Positions 25,188-32,931 of a stretch of DNA of 64,000 nt are shown here, one piece after another (position 1 is the first letter of the stretch; every line of letters starts with the position of its first letter). The translations under genes and the position numbers were made by a program. Source of the DNA: Bacteroidales bacterium (lineage in GTDB: Bacteria > Bacteroidota > Bacteroidia > Bacteroidales > F082); assembly GCA_021647205.1 (NCBI GenBank), contig JAKIVD010000005.1, positions 1 through 64,000 of the forward strand, in the 5' to 3' direction. Under the pieces are notes generated by a model. That model saw nothing but the letters and a program-made list of their open reading frames with translations, had not been told where the DNA came from and searched no databases.

Positions 25188-25982
25188 GTGGCACCTGCAT
25201 TTATCAACATCGGTATTTTAGACATCCTCGATATTTTCCTCGTGGCTGTTTTGCTGTTCACGCTTTACAAAATGTTAAAGGGAACGGTTGCCATCAATAT
25301 TTTGCTTGGGCTGGTAGCTTTGTTCCTGGTGTGGAAAGTAGTGGCAGCCCTGCAAATGGAGATGCTTTCGCAAATTCTTGGTGCTTTCATCAGTGTGGGG
25401 CTGGTGGCCCTGATTATTATTTTCCAGCCCGAAATCAGGCAATTTCTTCTTGCCGTGGGGACCACTAATTTTTTCCGGCGTTACGGAAATAAATTCAGTT
25501 TTCTGAGAAACTATTTTCACGAACGTTTTGAATTTGATGTGGACGCCGTTGTTGCGGCTTGCCGCCGGATGGCCGAAATCAAAGAAGGGGCACTGATTGT
25601 TATCACCAGGGAAAACGAACTGGGTCATTTTGTAAAAACCGGTCAGGTAGTCGATGCGGCAATTTCCACGGCGCTCATCGAAAACATCTTCTTCAAGAAC
25701 AGCCCGTTGCACGATGGCGCCATGATTGTAACCAACAACAGGATTAAGGCGGCAGGCTGCATCTTGCCGGTGACGAAAAAAACGGTGTCAAGCCGCGCCG
25801 GCTTACGCCATCGTGCCGCCATCGGCATTACAGAGCGTTCGGATGCCATTGCCATTATTGTTTCGGAAGAAACGGGAAAAATTTCGTACAGCACCAGGGG
25901 GGAAATTGAATACTACATTACTCCGGCCACCCTTCAGCAAAAACTGATAGACGACCTCGGGCTTGGAAATTCCCAGAAATAG
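25188..25982 (+). CDS. cdaA: Diadenylate cyclase CdaA (c-di-AMP synthase)
   Basis: CdaA makes the second messenger c-di-AMP from two ATP; it is membrane-bound and controls potassium and osmotic homeostasis in many bacteria. The 264-residue protein has three N-terminal membrane helices (about 10-30, 34-52 and 65-90) and a DAC domain with the catalytic motifs DGA (176-178, in NSPLHDGAMIV) and RHR (207-209, in AGLRHRAAIG). The start is a GTG at 25188, about 13 nt from the predicted transcription start. The position right after folP recurs in Bacteroidota. A YbbR-domain protein, the family of the CdaA regulator CdaR, is encoded separately at 50450. Confidence 0.96.
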   Translation: MAPAFINIGILDILDIFLVAVLLFTLYKMLKGTVAINILLGLVALFLVWKVVAALQMEMLSQILGAFISVGLVALIIIFQPEIRQFLLAVGTTNFFRRYGNKFSFLRNYFHERFEFDVDAVVAACRRMAEIKEGALIVITRENELGHFVKTGQVVDAAISTALIENIFFKNSPLHDGAMIVTNNRIKAAGCILPVTKKTVSSRAGLRHRAAIGITERSDAIAIIVSEETGKISYSTRGEIEYYITPATLQQKLIDDLGLGNSQK

Positions 25983-26028
25983 TTTAAAACTACAACGTTC
26001 CCTTTTCAAACCCCCTGCGATTTTAACA

Positions 26029-26364
26029 ATGAAACAATCAGAAAAAAAACAGGTCAAAGCCTACCTGCTCAAAGAGAAAACAAAACTTGAGACCCGGATA
26101 GCCGAACTCAAAGAGCTCACAAAACCCATTGCACCCGACTGTGCCATTGGCCGTGTAAGCCGGATGGATGCAATAAACAACAGAAGCATTAACGAGGCCG
26201 CCCTTCAAAAAAGCAGGGAAAGACAAAAGAAGATAAATATCTCACTTGAACATATCGGAGATAAGGATTTCGGAAGTTGCATCCACTGTGGCGAACCCAT
26301 TCCCATCCAACGGTTGCTGATCATGCCGGGCGCTCTTTGTGTAGGTTGCTCAGGAAGGGTTTGA
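26029..26364 (+). CDS. DksA/TraR-family zinc-finger protein
   Basis: The 111-residue product has an N-terminal coiled-coil hairpin (about 1-75, KKQVKAYLLKEKTKLETRIAEL) and a four-cysteine zinc finger CIHC(X)nCVGC at the end (GSCIHCGEPIPIQRLLIMPG), the DksA/TraR layout. Such proteins bind the RNA polymerase secondary channel and tune transcription, often with ppGpp. The DxxDxA-type tip of true DksA is not obvious; residues DCAIGRVSRMDAI lie where the tip would be. The ATG at 26029 is preferred to an earlier in-frame start at 25963 that would overlap the end of cdaA. It is 46 bp after cdaA and may share its transcript. Confidence 0.88.
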   Translation: MKQSEKKQVKAYLLKEKTKLETRIAELKELTKPIAPDCAIGRVSRMDAINNRSINEAALQKSRERQKKINISLEHIGDKDFGSCIHCGEPIPIQRLLIMPGALCVGCSGRV

Positions 26365-26386
26365 GCAACTTCAACAATAGCAACAC

Positions 26387-27394
26387 CTATTCAAGGATAA
26401 TCTTTCCGCCGGCAAGCGTGTTTCCTTCCTGCTGCATCCTGTAAAAATAAATCCCCCGTGGGAAAGAGGATGTTTCCCAGCTGAGTGTAGTTGATTTCAC
26501 ATCCGAATTCTGATAAACCAACTGCCCACGGGCATCAAAAACAACGAGTACTGTCCTGACATTTAACTGAACAGCATCCAGTTCAAAATGAACTTGCCCG
26601 GCAGCCGGATTCGGGTAAACCCTGAGACAGGTTTTATCCGCTGCTTCCGGGATGCCGGTTGTTGTACATCCACCCCACTGGTCAACCAGCGTTTGCAGGG
26701 AATCAATGGGATCAACGCCTTCCAGCACTTTGGGTACCAGCAGATCCAGATAGAGCGAATCGGCAGAATCGCCCGGCTGTGCCACCCGCACAAAAGCCGA
26801 CAAAGAGGAAACACCCGCTGGTGCGCAGCGTGTGTCGGCGCCAATCACTTTTGCACCTTGCAAGGCTGCCATTAATTTACAGGCCAGTTCCCCTTCGGTG
26901 TGCAAGAACCGGTATTCCATCGAATCGAGAATTTCCTGGCCGAGCAGGATATTTCCCTGGATGGCATAGTTCGGACCCAGGATGTGGTTTTTGTAATCGA
27001 AACAATTTTCGCCGGTAAACGCTGCCGAGCGGGCGGTATCACCAGATAAATCCACCACGCCGTATTGCCTGATGGAGGGGTTGTTCTGATCATCGTTGGC
27101 CACCAGCGAATCAATAATCTGCTGGGGCGACAAGCCATCGGTCATTAACTGCTGCGCATAGGTCTGGTTAGCCGGACGCCAGTACGATTGTGTGTGAACC
27201 ACCCCGACACCGGGATGCACATCGCTGATGATCAGCACGCCACCCTCAATGTCGTCATCATCAAGGCACGAAGCCCCGGCACTGCCTACTTCGCCGGTTA
27301 GGGTATCCACCGCACAAATTGAAAAAGTGTCCTGCGCATGAACAGAAAAGCTAAAAATTACGGCAAAGGAAAAACTGAATATTTTTTTCATCAA
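26387..27394 (-). CDS. Secreted DUF1028 protein with T9SS type A sorting domain
   Basis: The 335-residue protein has a signal peptide (MMKKIFSFSFAVIFSFSVHAQ), then a DUF1028 domain (about 22-240) that starts DTFSICAVDTLTGEVGSAGASC, an Ntn-hydrolase-like fold with a Thr/Ser near the mature N-terminus. Blocks such as GVGVVHTQSYWRP, NYAIQGNILLG and VRVAQPGDSADSLYLDLLV are typical. The C-terminal 80 residues form a T9SS type A domain (LRVYPNPAAGQVHFEL, then SFPRGIYFYRMQ). Its substrate is unknown. It converges with the DksA-like gene, 22 bp apart. Confidence 0.88.
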   Translation of the reverse strand: MMKKIFSFSFAVIFSFSVHAQDTFSICAVDTLTGEVGSAGASCLDDDDIEGGVLIISDVHPGVGVVHTQSYWRPANQTYAQQLMTDGLSPQQIIDSLVANDDQNNPSIRQYGVVDLSGDTARSAAFTGENCFDYKNHILGPNYAIQGNILLGQEILDSMEYRFLHTEGELACKLMAALQGAKVIGADTRCAPAGVSSLSAFVRVAQPGDSADSLYLDLLVPKVLEGVDPIDSLQTLVDQWGGCTTTGIPEAADKTCLRVYPNPAAGQVHFELDAVQLNVRTVLVVFDARGQLVYQNSDVKSTTLSWETSSFPRGIYFYRMQQEGNTLAGGKIILE

Positions 27395-27516
27395 TGTGTG
27401 TTTTTGTTATTATTGTTGATTCTTTTAATCAAGTTAGTTGGGGGCTTAACCTTTCAGCAGAATGCTGCCAGTGAGGTGTTGAGCTGCCAGGCCAGTGATT
27501 ACCTGACTGAATTATC

Positions 27517-28320
27517 CTAAACTTTGCCCTCAGCATAATGAGTTCCAATCCTGTCGCTGAATAATTCCAGTTTATCCCGGTGGATAAATAGAATATCATC
27601 TTCCATTTTTTCTTTGATTTCGGCCGCGGGGTATAACTTCCCACCTTCTAAAACGAAACCGTGAAACCCGATATTCAAAAGATAGTCAACAAGAAATGTT
27701 CTTTTCTCGCGCCTGGTCTCTATCAGCATTACGGGTTTATGTTTTAACAACACTTCTTTCAATTCAGGAATGATTGAAGTTTCGTACCCTTCAACATCAC
27801 ATTTGATGAAATCGAGGCGCTCCAGGCTTCCAAACAACTCACTTCCCTTTCTCATTTCGGCCGAGAATTCATCAAGCGCATCCGTTTGATCCTCCAGCAC
27901 AAAATGGGAGCCCGTAGCAATAAACCCCTTGTTCTGTCTTGTGTTGTTACCTAAACGGATATTTTTGTTCTCAGTCCCCAGGGCATACGGGATTACCTTT
28001 ATGTTTTTGATGTTTCCAATATTCCTTATCAGCACATCCCTTACCGGTACTACCGGTTCAACCGCATAAACCATTCCCTTGGGGCCAACCCATTTTGAGA
28101 ATGGTATAGAATAGTATCCTAAGTTAGCGCCAATATCGACAACAACATCATTGTCTTTAATCACCGATTGCAGGAAATAGTGGTATTTATACAGCGGCCT
28201 GTTCTTTAACACATTAAGCCAGTATAAAACAAAAAAACTTTTGCTAACTATAAAAAGATAATTCCTGAATGAAAGCTTTCTATATAAAAATCGTTTAAGG
28301 GCTTCTCCTTCTCTTTTCAT
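27517..28320 (-). CDS. FkbM-family methyltransferase
   Basis: The 267-residue protein carries the SAM-binding motif VVVDIGANLGYYSIPFSKWV, an acidic motif YAVEPVVPVRDV and the FkbM block LDFIKCDVEGYETSIIPEL with LIETRREKRTF. FkbM-type enzymes O-methylate sugars or polyketides; in bacteria they often decorate surface glycans. No polysaccharide genes flank it, so the substrate is open. An N-terminal hydrophobic patch (NYLFIVSKSFFVLYWLNVL) could associate with the membrane. It lies between two T9SS protein genes on the same strand; about 275 bp upstream hold only an AGCAAG/CTTGCT hairpin and no gene. Confidence 0.88.
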   Translation of the reverse strand: MKREGEALKRFLYRKLSFRNYLFIVSKSFFVLYWLNVLKNRPLYKYHYFLQSVIKDNDVVVDIGANLGYYSIPFSKWVGPKGMVYAVEPVVPVRDVLIRNIGNIKNIKVIPYALGTENKNIRLGNNTRQNKGFIATGSHFVLEDQTDALDEFSAEMRKGSELFGSLERLDFIKCDVEGYETSIIPELKEVLLKHKPVMLIETRREKRTFLVDYLLNIGFHGFVLEGGKLYPAAEIKEKMEDDILFIHRDKLELFSDRIGTHYAEGKV

Positions 28321-28594
28321 TCGTTAAAATGTATTAAAGTCTCCGGCTGGCAAAGCAAGGCTTTCGTCTTGCTGATGAACAGAACCGGATTCAATTGTTT
28401 TTTCGCTGACAAACTTACTTTTTTTATTTAAGATTCCTGTTCAAGACAAGAACTACGGGATATATTCGTTCACCATTTTTCTGACGAAGAAGCCGGTTAA
28501 AGCGTTTCGTCCCTTGTCCTGAACGGTTAACAACGTGATTTCTTTCTGACGGAAACTGCCCCACACAAATCAATCTTAAGCTGTAGGGGCCAAC

Positions 28595-29653
28595 TTATCG
28601 TTTTACCAGCTTTCCACTACCAATTAATTCGCCTGCAGAGTTGTTCAAACTGTAGAGGTACATTCCTGCAGGAAGACCGGAGAGGTTCAGTTGTATGTGT
28701 TTTTGCGCAACGATTTTTTCGCTGAGCACAAGCTGCCCCAACTGGTTCATCAGGAGCAGCTCGCCACTCAGGGTTTCGTCAAACTCGATGCTCAAAACAT
28801 CTGTGACGGGATTTGGATAGGCTTTCGACTCAACCACCGCTTGTTCGGTGATGCCCACCGTAGTACCCAGCAGGAAGGACACATCTGTGACCTCGCCATT
28901 GCTTTTGTTCACCATGATGTTGCAAAGCTCAAAACCGACAGTAACATCGTTGGTCCACCACGAGTAGCTCGCGGTGCTGTCCTGGCTGCGGGAGATGAAC
29001 AGCCAGTTGCCGGCAATCAGTACAAACACACTGTCGGTTGAAACTTCGTCAGCCCTGATGCGCAACACATCGAAAGTGCCCATGGGAATGGTCAGCATGC
29101 CCCAGGCATCCACATTGGTTTGTTTGGTGACGGTGTTTTTGAGCCGTACCGAATCGGCCCCCGGCTGCGGACTTGAAAAAACGGCTACTTCGGTGTAATT
29201 TTCCGGGTAGCTATCGCCGTAGGCCACGGGGAAATCATGGATGATATTCTCGGGGCTTACCTTCCAGATAAACATTCCTTCCGGCGTTTCGCCCACAAGT
29301 CCGATACTAGACATTTTGTCGCTGTTCCTGATCATGTACGAAAAAAAGTTGCTCGTGTCCTCAGCGTTTGAAAAAGTCAGCGCGTAATTGGACCCCGGAA
29401 ATTCATCGGCATAAGGTGTCGAAGCCGGCATCACCAGGCCCATGGTATCAATCAAATGATCCACCAGTCCTGAAAAATCCCAGCTTTTATCGGCACCTGC
29501 ATCCCCCGGAACAATTTCATCAGCAGGAACGGTATCGGTAGCCATGTAAATGGTTGTTCCAACCGGTGCAACATCGTTGTTTGTAATCACAATCTGCCCG
29601 TAAGTCAATGCGGTAAGGGCAAGTAAGGCCAAAGTAAAAAAATGTTTTCTCAT
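28595..29653 (-). CDS. Secreted protein with T9SS type A sorting domain, unknown function
   Basis: The 352-residue product has a signal peptide (MRKHFFTLALLALTALTYGQ), a central domain of about 250 residues I cannot assign (DKSWDFSGLVDHLIDTMGLV, WGMLTIPMGTFDVLRIRADE), and a clear T9SS type A domain at the end (ESKAYPNPVTDVLSIEFDE, then LSGLPAGMYLYSLNNSAGEL). The central region resembles sequences in other Bacteroidota T9SS proteins that begin with 'DKSWDFS', presumably a beta-sandwich. It is followed by the FkbM gene on the same strand. Confidence 0.85.
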   Translation of the reverse strand: MRKHFFTLALLALTALTYGQIVITNNDVAPVGTTIYMATDTVPADEIVPGDAGADKSWDFSGLVDHLIDTMGLVMPASTPYADEFPGSNYALTFSNAEDTSNFFSYMIRNSDKMSSIGLVGETPEGMFIWKVSPENIIHDFPVAYGDSYPENYTEVAVFSSPQPGADSVRLKNTVTKQTNVDAWGMLTIPMGTFDVLRIRADEVSTDSVFVLIAGNWLFISRSQDSTASYSWWTNDVTVGFELCNIMVNKSNGEVTDVSFLLGTTVGITEQAVVESKAYPNPVTDVLSIEFDETLSGELLLMNQLGQLVLSEKIVAQKHIQLNLSGLPAGMYLYSLNNSAGELIGSGKLVKR

Positions 29654-29671
29654 AAGTAAAAAAATTAAAGG

Positions 29672-29965
29672 TTACACAAAATAATCAACAACTGTAGCTT
29701 TTTCCATTGTTTCTTTTAAAAAGTCCAGCACCTCCACATGGGCGGGATGCACACGGTAAGCATCCAGCGCTTTTTCGTCGGCAAAGGCAGCCGTAAGCAC
29801 AAGGTCGAAGGCAGCATCTTTGGTGCTGACGTTGAGCCCCACCTCCATGGACAATAACTCGTCAATTTGTTCAAGCAAATCTTTGAGCATGGTTTCCAGA
29901 CGGCGCGACTGTGCCTGCAGTTTCTCCCTGTCTTTAAGCCTGATCATCACAATGTGTTTCAGCAT
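29672..29965 (-). CDS. Dabb (stress-responsive A/B barrel) domain protein
   Basis: The 97-residue protein starts MLKHIVMIRLKD and has the Dabb pattern: a first strand with HIVMIRL, a long helix, the MEVGLNVS strand, DLVLTAAFADEKALDAYRVH and HVEVLDFL. Dabb domains form dimeric ferredoxin-like barrels; their roles range from polyketide cyclisation to unknown stress functions. I prefer the ATG at 29965 over one eight codons upstream because the conserved domain begins right there. It lies between sucD and a T9SS gene on the same strand. Confidence 0.85.
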   Translation of the reverse strand: MLKHIVMIRLKDREKLQAQSRRLETMLKDLLEQIDELLSMEVGLNVSTKDAAFDLVLTAAFADEKALDAYRVHPAHVEVLDFLKETMEKATVVDYFV

Positions 29966-30060
29966 TTGTTTTAGATTAACAGTCAACAAAGATAAAACTA
30001 ATATACCAAAAAAAGGCCCTTTGATTAAGCAAAAGACCTTTTAAAAATATTCGTGAAATA

Positions 30061-30930
30061 TTATTTCAGCACTTCTGCCATTTTCTTCCCGATGTCAGCC
30101 GGCGAATCGACAACGTGCACGCCACACTCTTTGAGGATGGCTTTTTTGGCTTCGGCCGTGTCGGCTTTTCCACCGATGATGGCTCCGGCATGCCCCATGG
30201 TGCGGCCGGGAGGCGCTGTGGCTCCGGCAATAAAGCTCACAACCGGCTTGGTACCGTGTTCCTTGATCCAGTAGGCTGCATCGGCTTCCATGTTTCCACC
30301 AATTTCACCGATCATCACAATCCCTTCGGTTTCGGGATCATCCATAAACAATTCAATGGCGTCTTTGGTAGTTGTTCCAATAATCGGGTCACCGCCAATA
30401 CCCAGTGCGGTTGTCTGGCCCAGGCCGATCTTGGTCAATTGGTCAACGGCCTCGTAAGTCAGGGTTCCCGAACGGGAAACAATCCCTATTTTACCTTTCT
30501 GATGGATAAAACCCGGCATGATTCCGACTTTGGCTTCCCCGGGTGTAATAACTCCCGGGCAATTGGGGCCGACCAGTCGCGAGCTTTTCCCCTTCAGGTA
30601 TTCTTTAACGGTGACCATGTCTTTGGTCGGGATGCCTTCGGTAATGCAAACAATCACCCCAATGCCCGCATCAGCGGCTTCCATGATGGCATCCGCAGCA
30701 AAGGCAGGTGGCACAAAAATAAGCGACACGTTCGCACTGGCTTGTTCAACCGCCTCCTTTACCGTATTAAAAACCGGCCTGTCGAGATGGGTCTGACCAC
30801 CCTTACCGGGTGTAACACCACCTACTACATTTGTGCCGTATTCAATCATTTGGGCGGCGTGAAAAGTCCCTTCGCTGCCAGTAAATCCCTGCACAACTAC
30901 TTTCGAATCTTTATTAACAAGAACACTCAT
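30061..30930 (-). CDS. sucD: Succinyl-CoA ligase, alpha subunit (SucD)
   Basis: SucD is the CoA-binding, histidine-phosphorylated subunit of succinyl-CoA synthetase in the citric acid cycle. The 289-residue protein starts [28 protein letters not shown] in the usual way and has the CoA-binding [47 protein letters not shown] and the active-site histidine block [15 protein letters not shown]. No sucC is adjacent, so the beta subunit must be encoded elsewhere. A -7 box lies 33 bp upstream, in a region shared with the divergent mnmE promoter. Confidence 0.97.
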   Translation of the reverse strand: MSVLVNKDSKVVVQGFTGSEGTFHAAQMIEYGTNVVGGVTPGKGGQTHLDRPVFNTVKEAVEQASANVSLIFVPPAFAADAIMEAADAGIGVIVCITEGIPTKDMVTVKEYLKGKSSRLVGPNCPGVITPGEAKVGIMPGFIHQKGKIGIVSRSGTLTYEAVDQLTKIGLGQTTALGIGGDPIIGTTTKDAIELFMDDPETEGIVMIGEIGGNMEADAAYWIKEHGTKPVVSFIAGATAPPGRTMGHAGAIIGGKADTAEAKKAILKECGVHVVDSPADIGKKMAEVLK

Positions 30931-30963
30931 TGTAAAACTCTTTTTTTATAAAAAATGAAGCGC

Positions 30964-30971
30964 CAAAGGTA
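30964..30971 (-). promoter_or_regulatory. -7 box of sucD promoter
   Basis: The minus strand reads TACCTTTG (TAnnTTTG) 33 bp before the sucD ATG. No exact -33 box is seen. Confidence 0.45.
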
Positions 30972-31006
30972 ATATCTTTTGCCGATACGCTATCGGAAAT
31001 AATGCC

Positions 31007-31014
31007 TAATTTTG
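31007..31014 (+). promoter_or_regulatory. -7 box of mnmE promoter
   Basis: TAATTTTG (TAnnTTTG) 28 bp before the first possible mnmE ATG. A TTTG at 30978-30981 is 25 bp upstream, longer than the usual 19-21 bp. Confidence 0.45.
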
Positions 31015-31066
31015 TTATTTCGGAATCTTTATAAGTTAGACCATGAACAAGCCCGGACCAGACACT

Positions 31067-32452
31067 ATGAACAACGACACAATCTGTGCGCTCTCGACGC
31101 CTTCCGGGACGGGAGCCATTGCAGTGGTACGTATCAGCGGAAAAGAAAGCCTGGCCATTGCAAGGGGGCTTTTCCATCCTGCCAATAAACAACTGAGCTT
31201 TGAAACCATGGAGAGTCATCGGCAATATTATGGTGAAATAAGGGATGATGGCAAAGTACTTGACGAGGTGTTGCTGTGTTACTTTAAAGCACCCCACTCT
31301 TACACCGGCGAAGATTCCGTGGAAATTTCCTGTCATGGCTCCGAATATGTTCAGCGCCGGCTGGTCGAATTGTTGCTGGCGAATGGATGCCGTTTAGCAG
31401 AACCCGGTGAATATACCATGCGTGCTTTTCTGAACGGGAAGATGGACCTGTCCCAAGCAGAGGCTGTTGCCGATTTGATTGCTTCCGAGTCGAAAACAGC
31501 CCACCGCCTGGCCATCAACCAGATGCGCGGGGGGTTCTCAAAAAAGATTGCGGAATTGCGGGCGCAATTGCTTGACTTCGTTTCACTGATTGAGCTTGAA
31601 CTGGATTTCAGCGAAGAAGATGTCGAATTCGCTGACAGGACAAAACTTTATCAATTGCTGACGGAACTGAAACAGGAACTCGCTGGCCTGATCAATTCAT
31701 TCCGCTACGGCAACGTGATCAAGCAAGGTATTCCGGTTGCCATTATCGGCAAACCGAATGTGGGTAAATCAACCCTGCTGAATGCCCTGCTGAACGAAGA
31801 AAAAGCCATTGTTTCGGACATTCCGGGCACCACCCGCGACAGCATCGAAGACACCATCGTGATTGAAGGTTACCGCTTCCGTTTCGTGGACACCGCAGGC
31901 TTGCGCCGATCGGAAGACCACATCGAAAGCCTGGGCATAGAACGCACTTACGAAAAGATCAGACAAGCCGCTATCATTCTTTACATATGCGATATGGGCA
32001 GTGCCGACCCCGAAAGCCTCGAAGATGTTTTAAATGAATTCAGGAATTATATTCAAGACAAGGACAAACATTTTATCCTTGTGGGCAACAAAATTGATCT
32101 GCTGGCCGAAGCCCCGGCCCACCTGCAGGAAATTCTGGAACTGGAAACTGTTTTTGTTTCCGCCAAACGAAAGGAAAACATCCACCTGCTGGCCGAAACC
32201 CTGGTTTCCAAAGTGAAAGAATATTCCCTATCCGACCAGGTTGTTGTGAGCAGTTCGAGACACTTTGAAGCACTGAATAAAGCATTTGAAGCCATCGAAC
32301 AGGTGGAGGAAGGCTTCAAGCAAGACCTGCCCACCGACCTGATCGCCACCGATCTGCGGCAGGCGCTTCACCACCTGGGCAGCATCACCGGGGAGGTGAC
32401 CACAGACGAGATTCTGGGGAATATTTTCGGGAAGTTTTGTATCGGAAAGTAA
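31067..32452 (+). CDS. mnmE: tRNA uridine-5-carboxymethylaminomethyl modification GTPase MnmE
   Basis: MnmE, with MnmG, adds the aminomethyl or carboxymethylaminomethyl group to wobble U34 of tRNAs. I place the start at the ATG at 31067 (461 residues) because the family begins close to DTICALSTPSGTGAI; an in-frame ATG at 31043 would add eight residues and is also possible. The protein shows the N-terminal THF-binding domain (GEDSVEISCHGSEYV, RAFLNGKMDLSQAEAVADLI), the G domain with GKPNVGKST, DIPGTTRD, DTAG and NKID, and the C-terminal FCIGK motif with the catalytic cysteine. A strong hairpin terminator lies about 140 bp downstream. Confidence 0.97.
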   Translation: MNNDTICALSTPSGTGAIAVVRISGKESLAIARGLFHPANKQLSFETMESHRQYYGEIRDDGKVLDEVLLCYFKAPHSYTGEDSVEISCHGSEYVQRRLVELLLANGCRLAEPGEYTMRAFLNGKMDLSQAEAVADLIASESKTAHRLAINQMRGGFSKKIAELRAQLLDFVSLIELELDFSEEDVEFADRTKLYQLLTELKQELAGLINSFRYGNVIKQGIPVAIIGKPNVGKSTLLNALLNEEKAIVSDIPGTTRDSIEDTIVIEGYRFRFVDTAGLRRSEDHIESLGIERTYEKIRQAAIILYICDMGSADPESLEDVLNEFRNYIQDKDKHFILVGNKIDLLAEAPAHLQEILELETVFVSAKRKENIHLLAETLVSKVKEYSLSDQVVVSSSRHFEALNKAFEAIEQVEEGFKQDLPTDLIATDLRQALHHLGSITGEVTTDEILGNIFGKFCIGK

Positions 32453-32834
32453 ATGAGACTTTGCTTTCAAAAGGCGCAGCCGCATTGAAAGCATTGGCCG
32501 AATTCCCTCCTGCATTACATTGCGGCTGGCAGGTATCCTGATGACCAGCGGGAGAATGGATTTCTTTCTGGCCACCGGTTCTCTCAATTGACCCGCCGGG
32601 TTGAAAAAAACCCGGCGGGTCTGACTACAACAAACTGTTGAGACAATATATCCCAAAAAACCAAACCATCAATAAACATAACACAATAAATTTAAAAAAG
32701 ACGCAAATGAAGATAAACTGAAGACCCAGAAAAAACTTTAGATATGAAAAACCATTTGAACTATTCTTTAATTTTATAAACCGTAGAGTTGCATTTGCTG
32801 CTTGAACCTACCATCTACCTTGTGGGTTTATGCA
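32453..32834. other. Gene-free stretch after mnmE
   Basis: The stretch contains a hairpin terminator at 32590-32621 and otherwise AT-rich sequence with no supportable gene. The promoter of the next gene begins at 32835. Confidence 0.6.
32590..32621 (+). terminator. Hairpin terminator downstream of mnmE
   Basis: Perfect 13-bp arms GACCCGCCGGGTT (32590-32602) and AACCCGGCGGGTC (32609-32621) with a GAAAAA loop. There is no long T-run after it. Confidence 0.75.
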
Positions 32835-32866
32835 TTTGACAATGGGCTTTTTGTGTCGTACATTTG
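32835..32866 (+). promoter_or_regulatory. Strong Bacteroidota-type promoter
   Basis: TTTG (32835-32838), a 20-bp spacer and TACATTTG (32859-32866) match the -33/-7 consensus exactly. The predicted transcript starts near 32871, about 60 nt before the ATG of the T9SS gene at 32932. Confidence 0.8.
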
Positions 32867-32931
32867 CACAATAACTAATTCCTGTACCGGTCTCATTTGC
32901 GGCCATTACTTTTCACCAAAAACCAAACGCT

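Noticed and set aside
30061-30930. Looked for sucC next to sucD
   Set aside because: Neighbours are a Dabb protein and mnmE; no beta-subunit gene is present. Separation of the two genes is not exceptional, so I did not score it as a finding.
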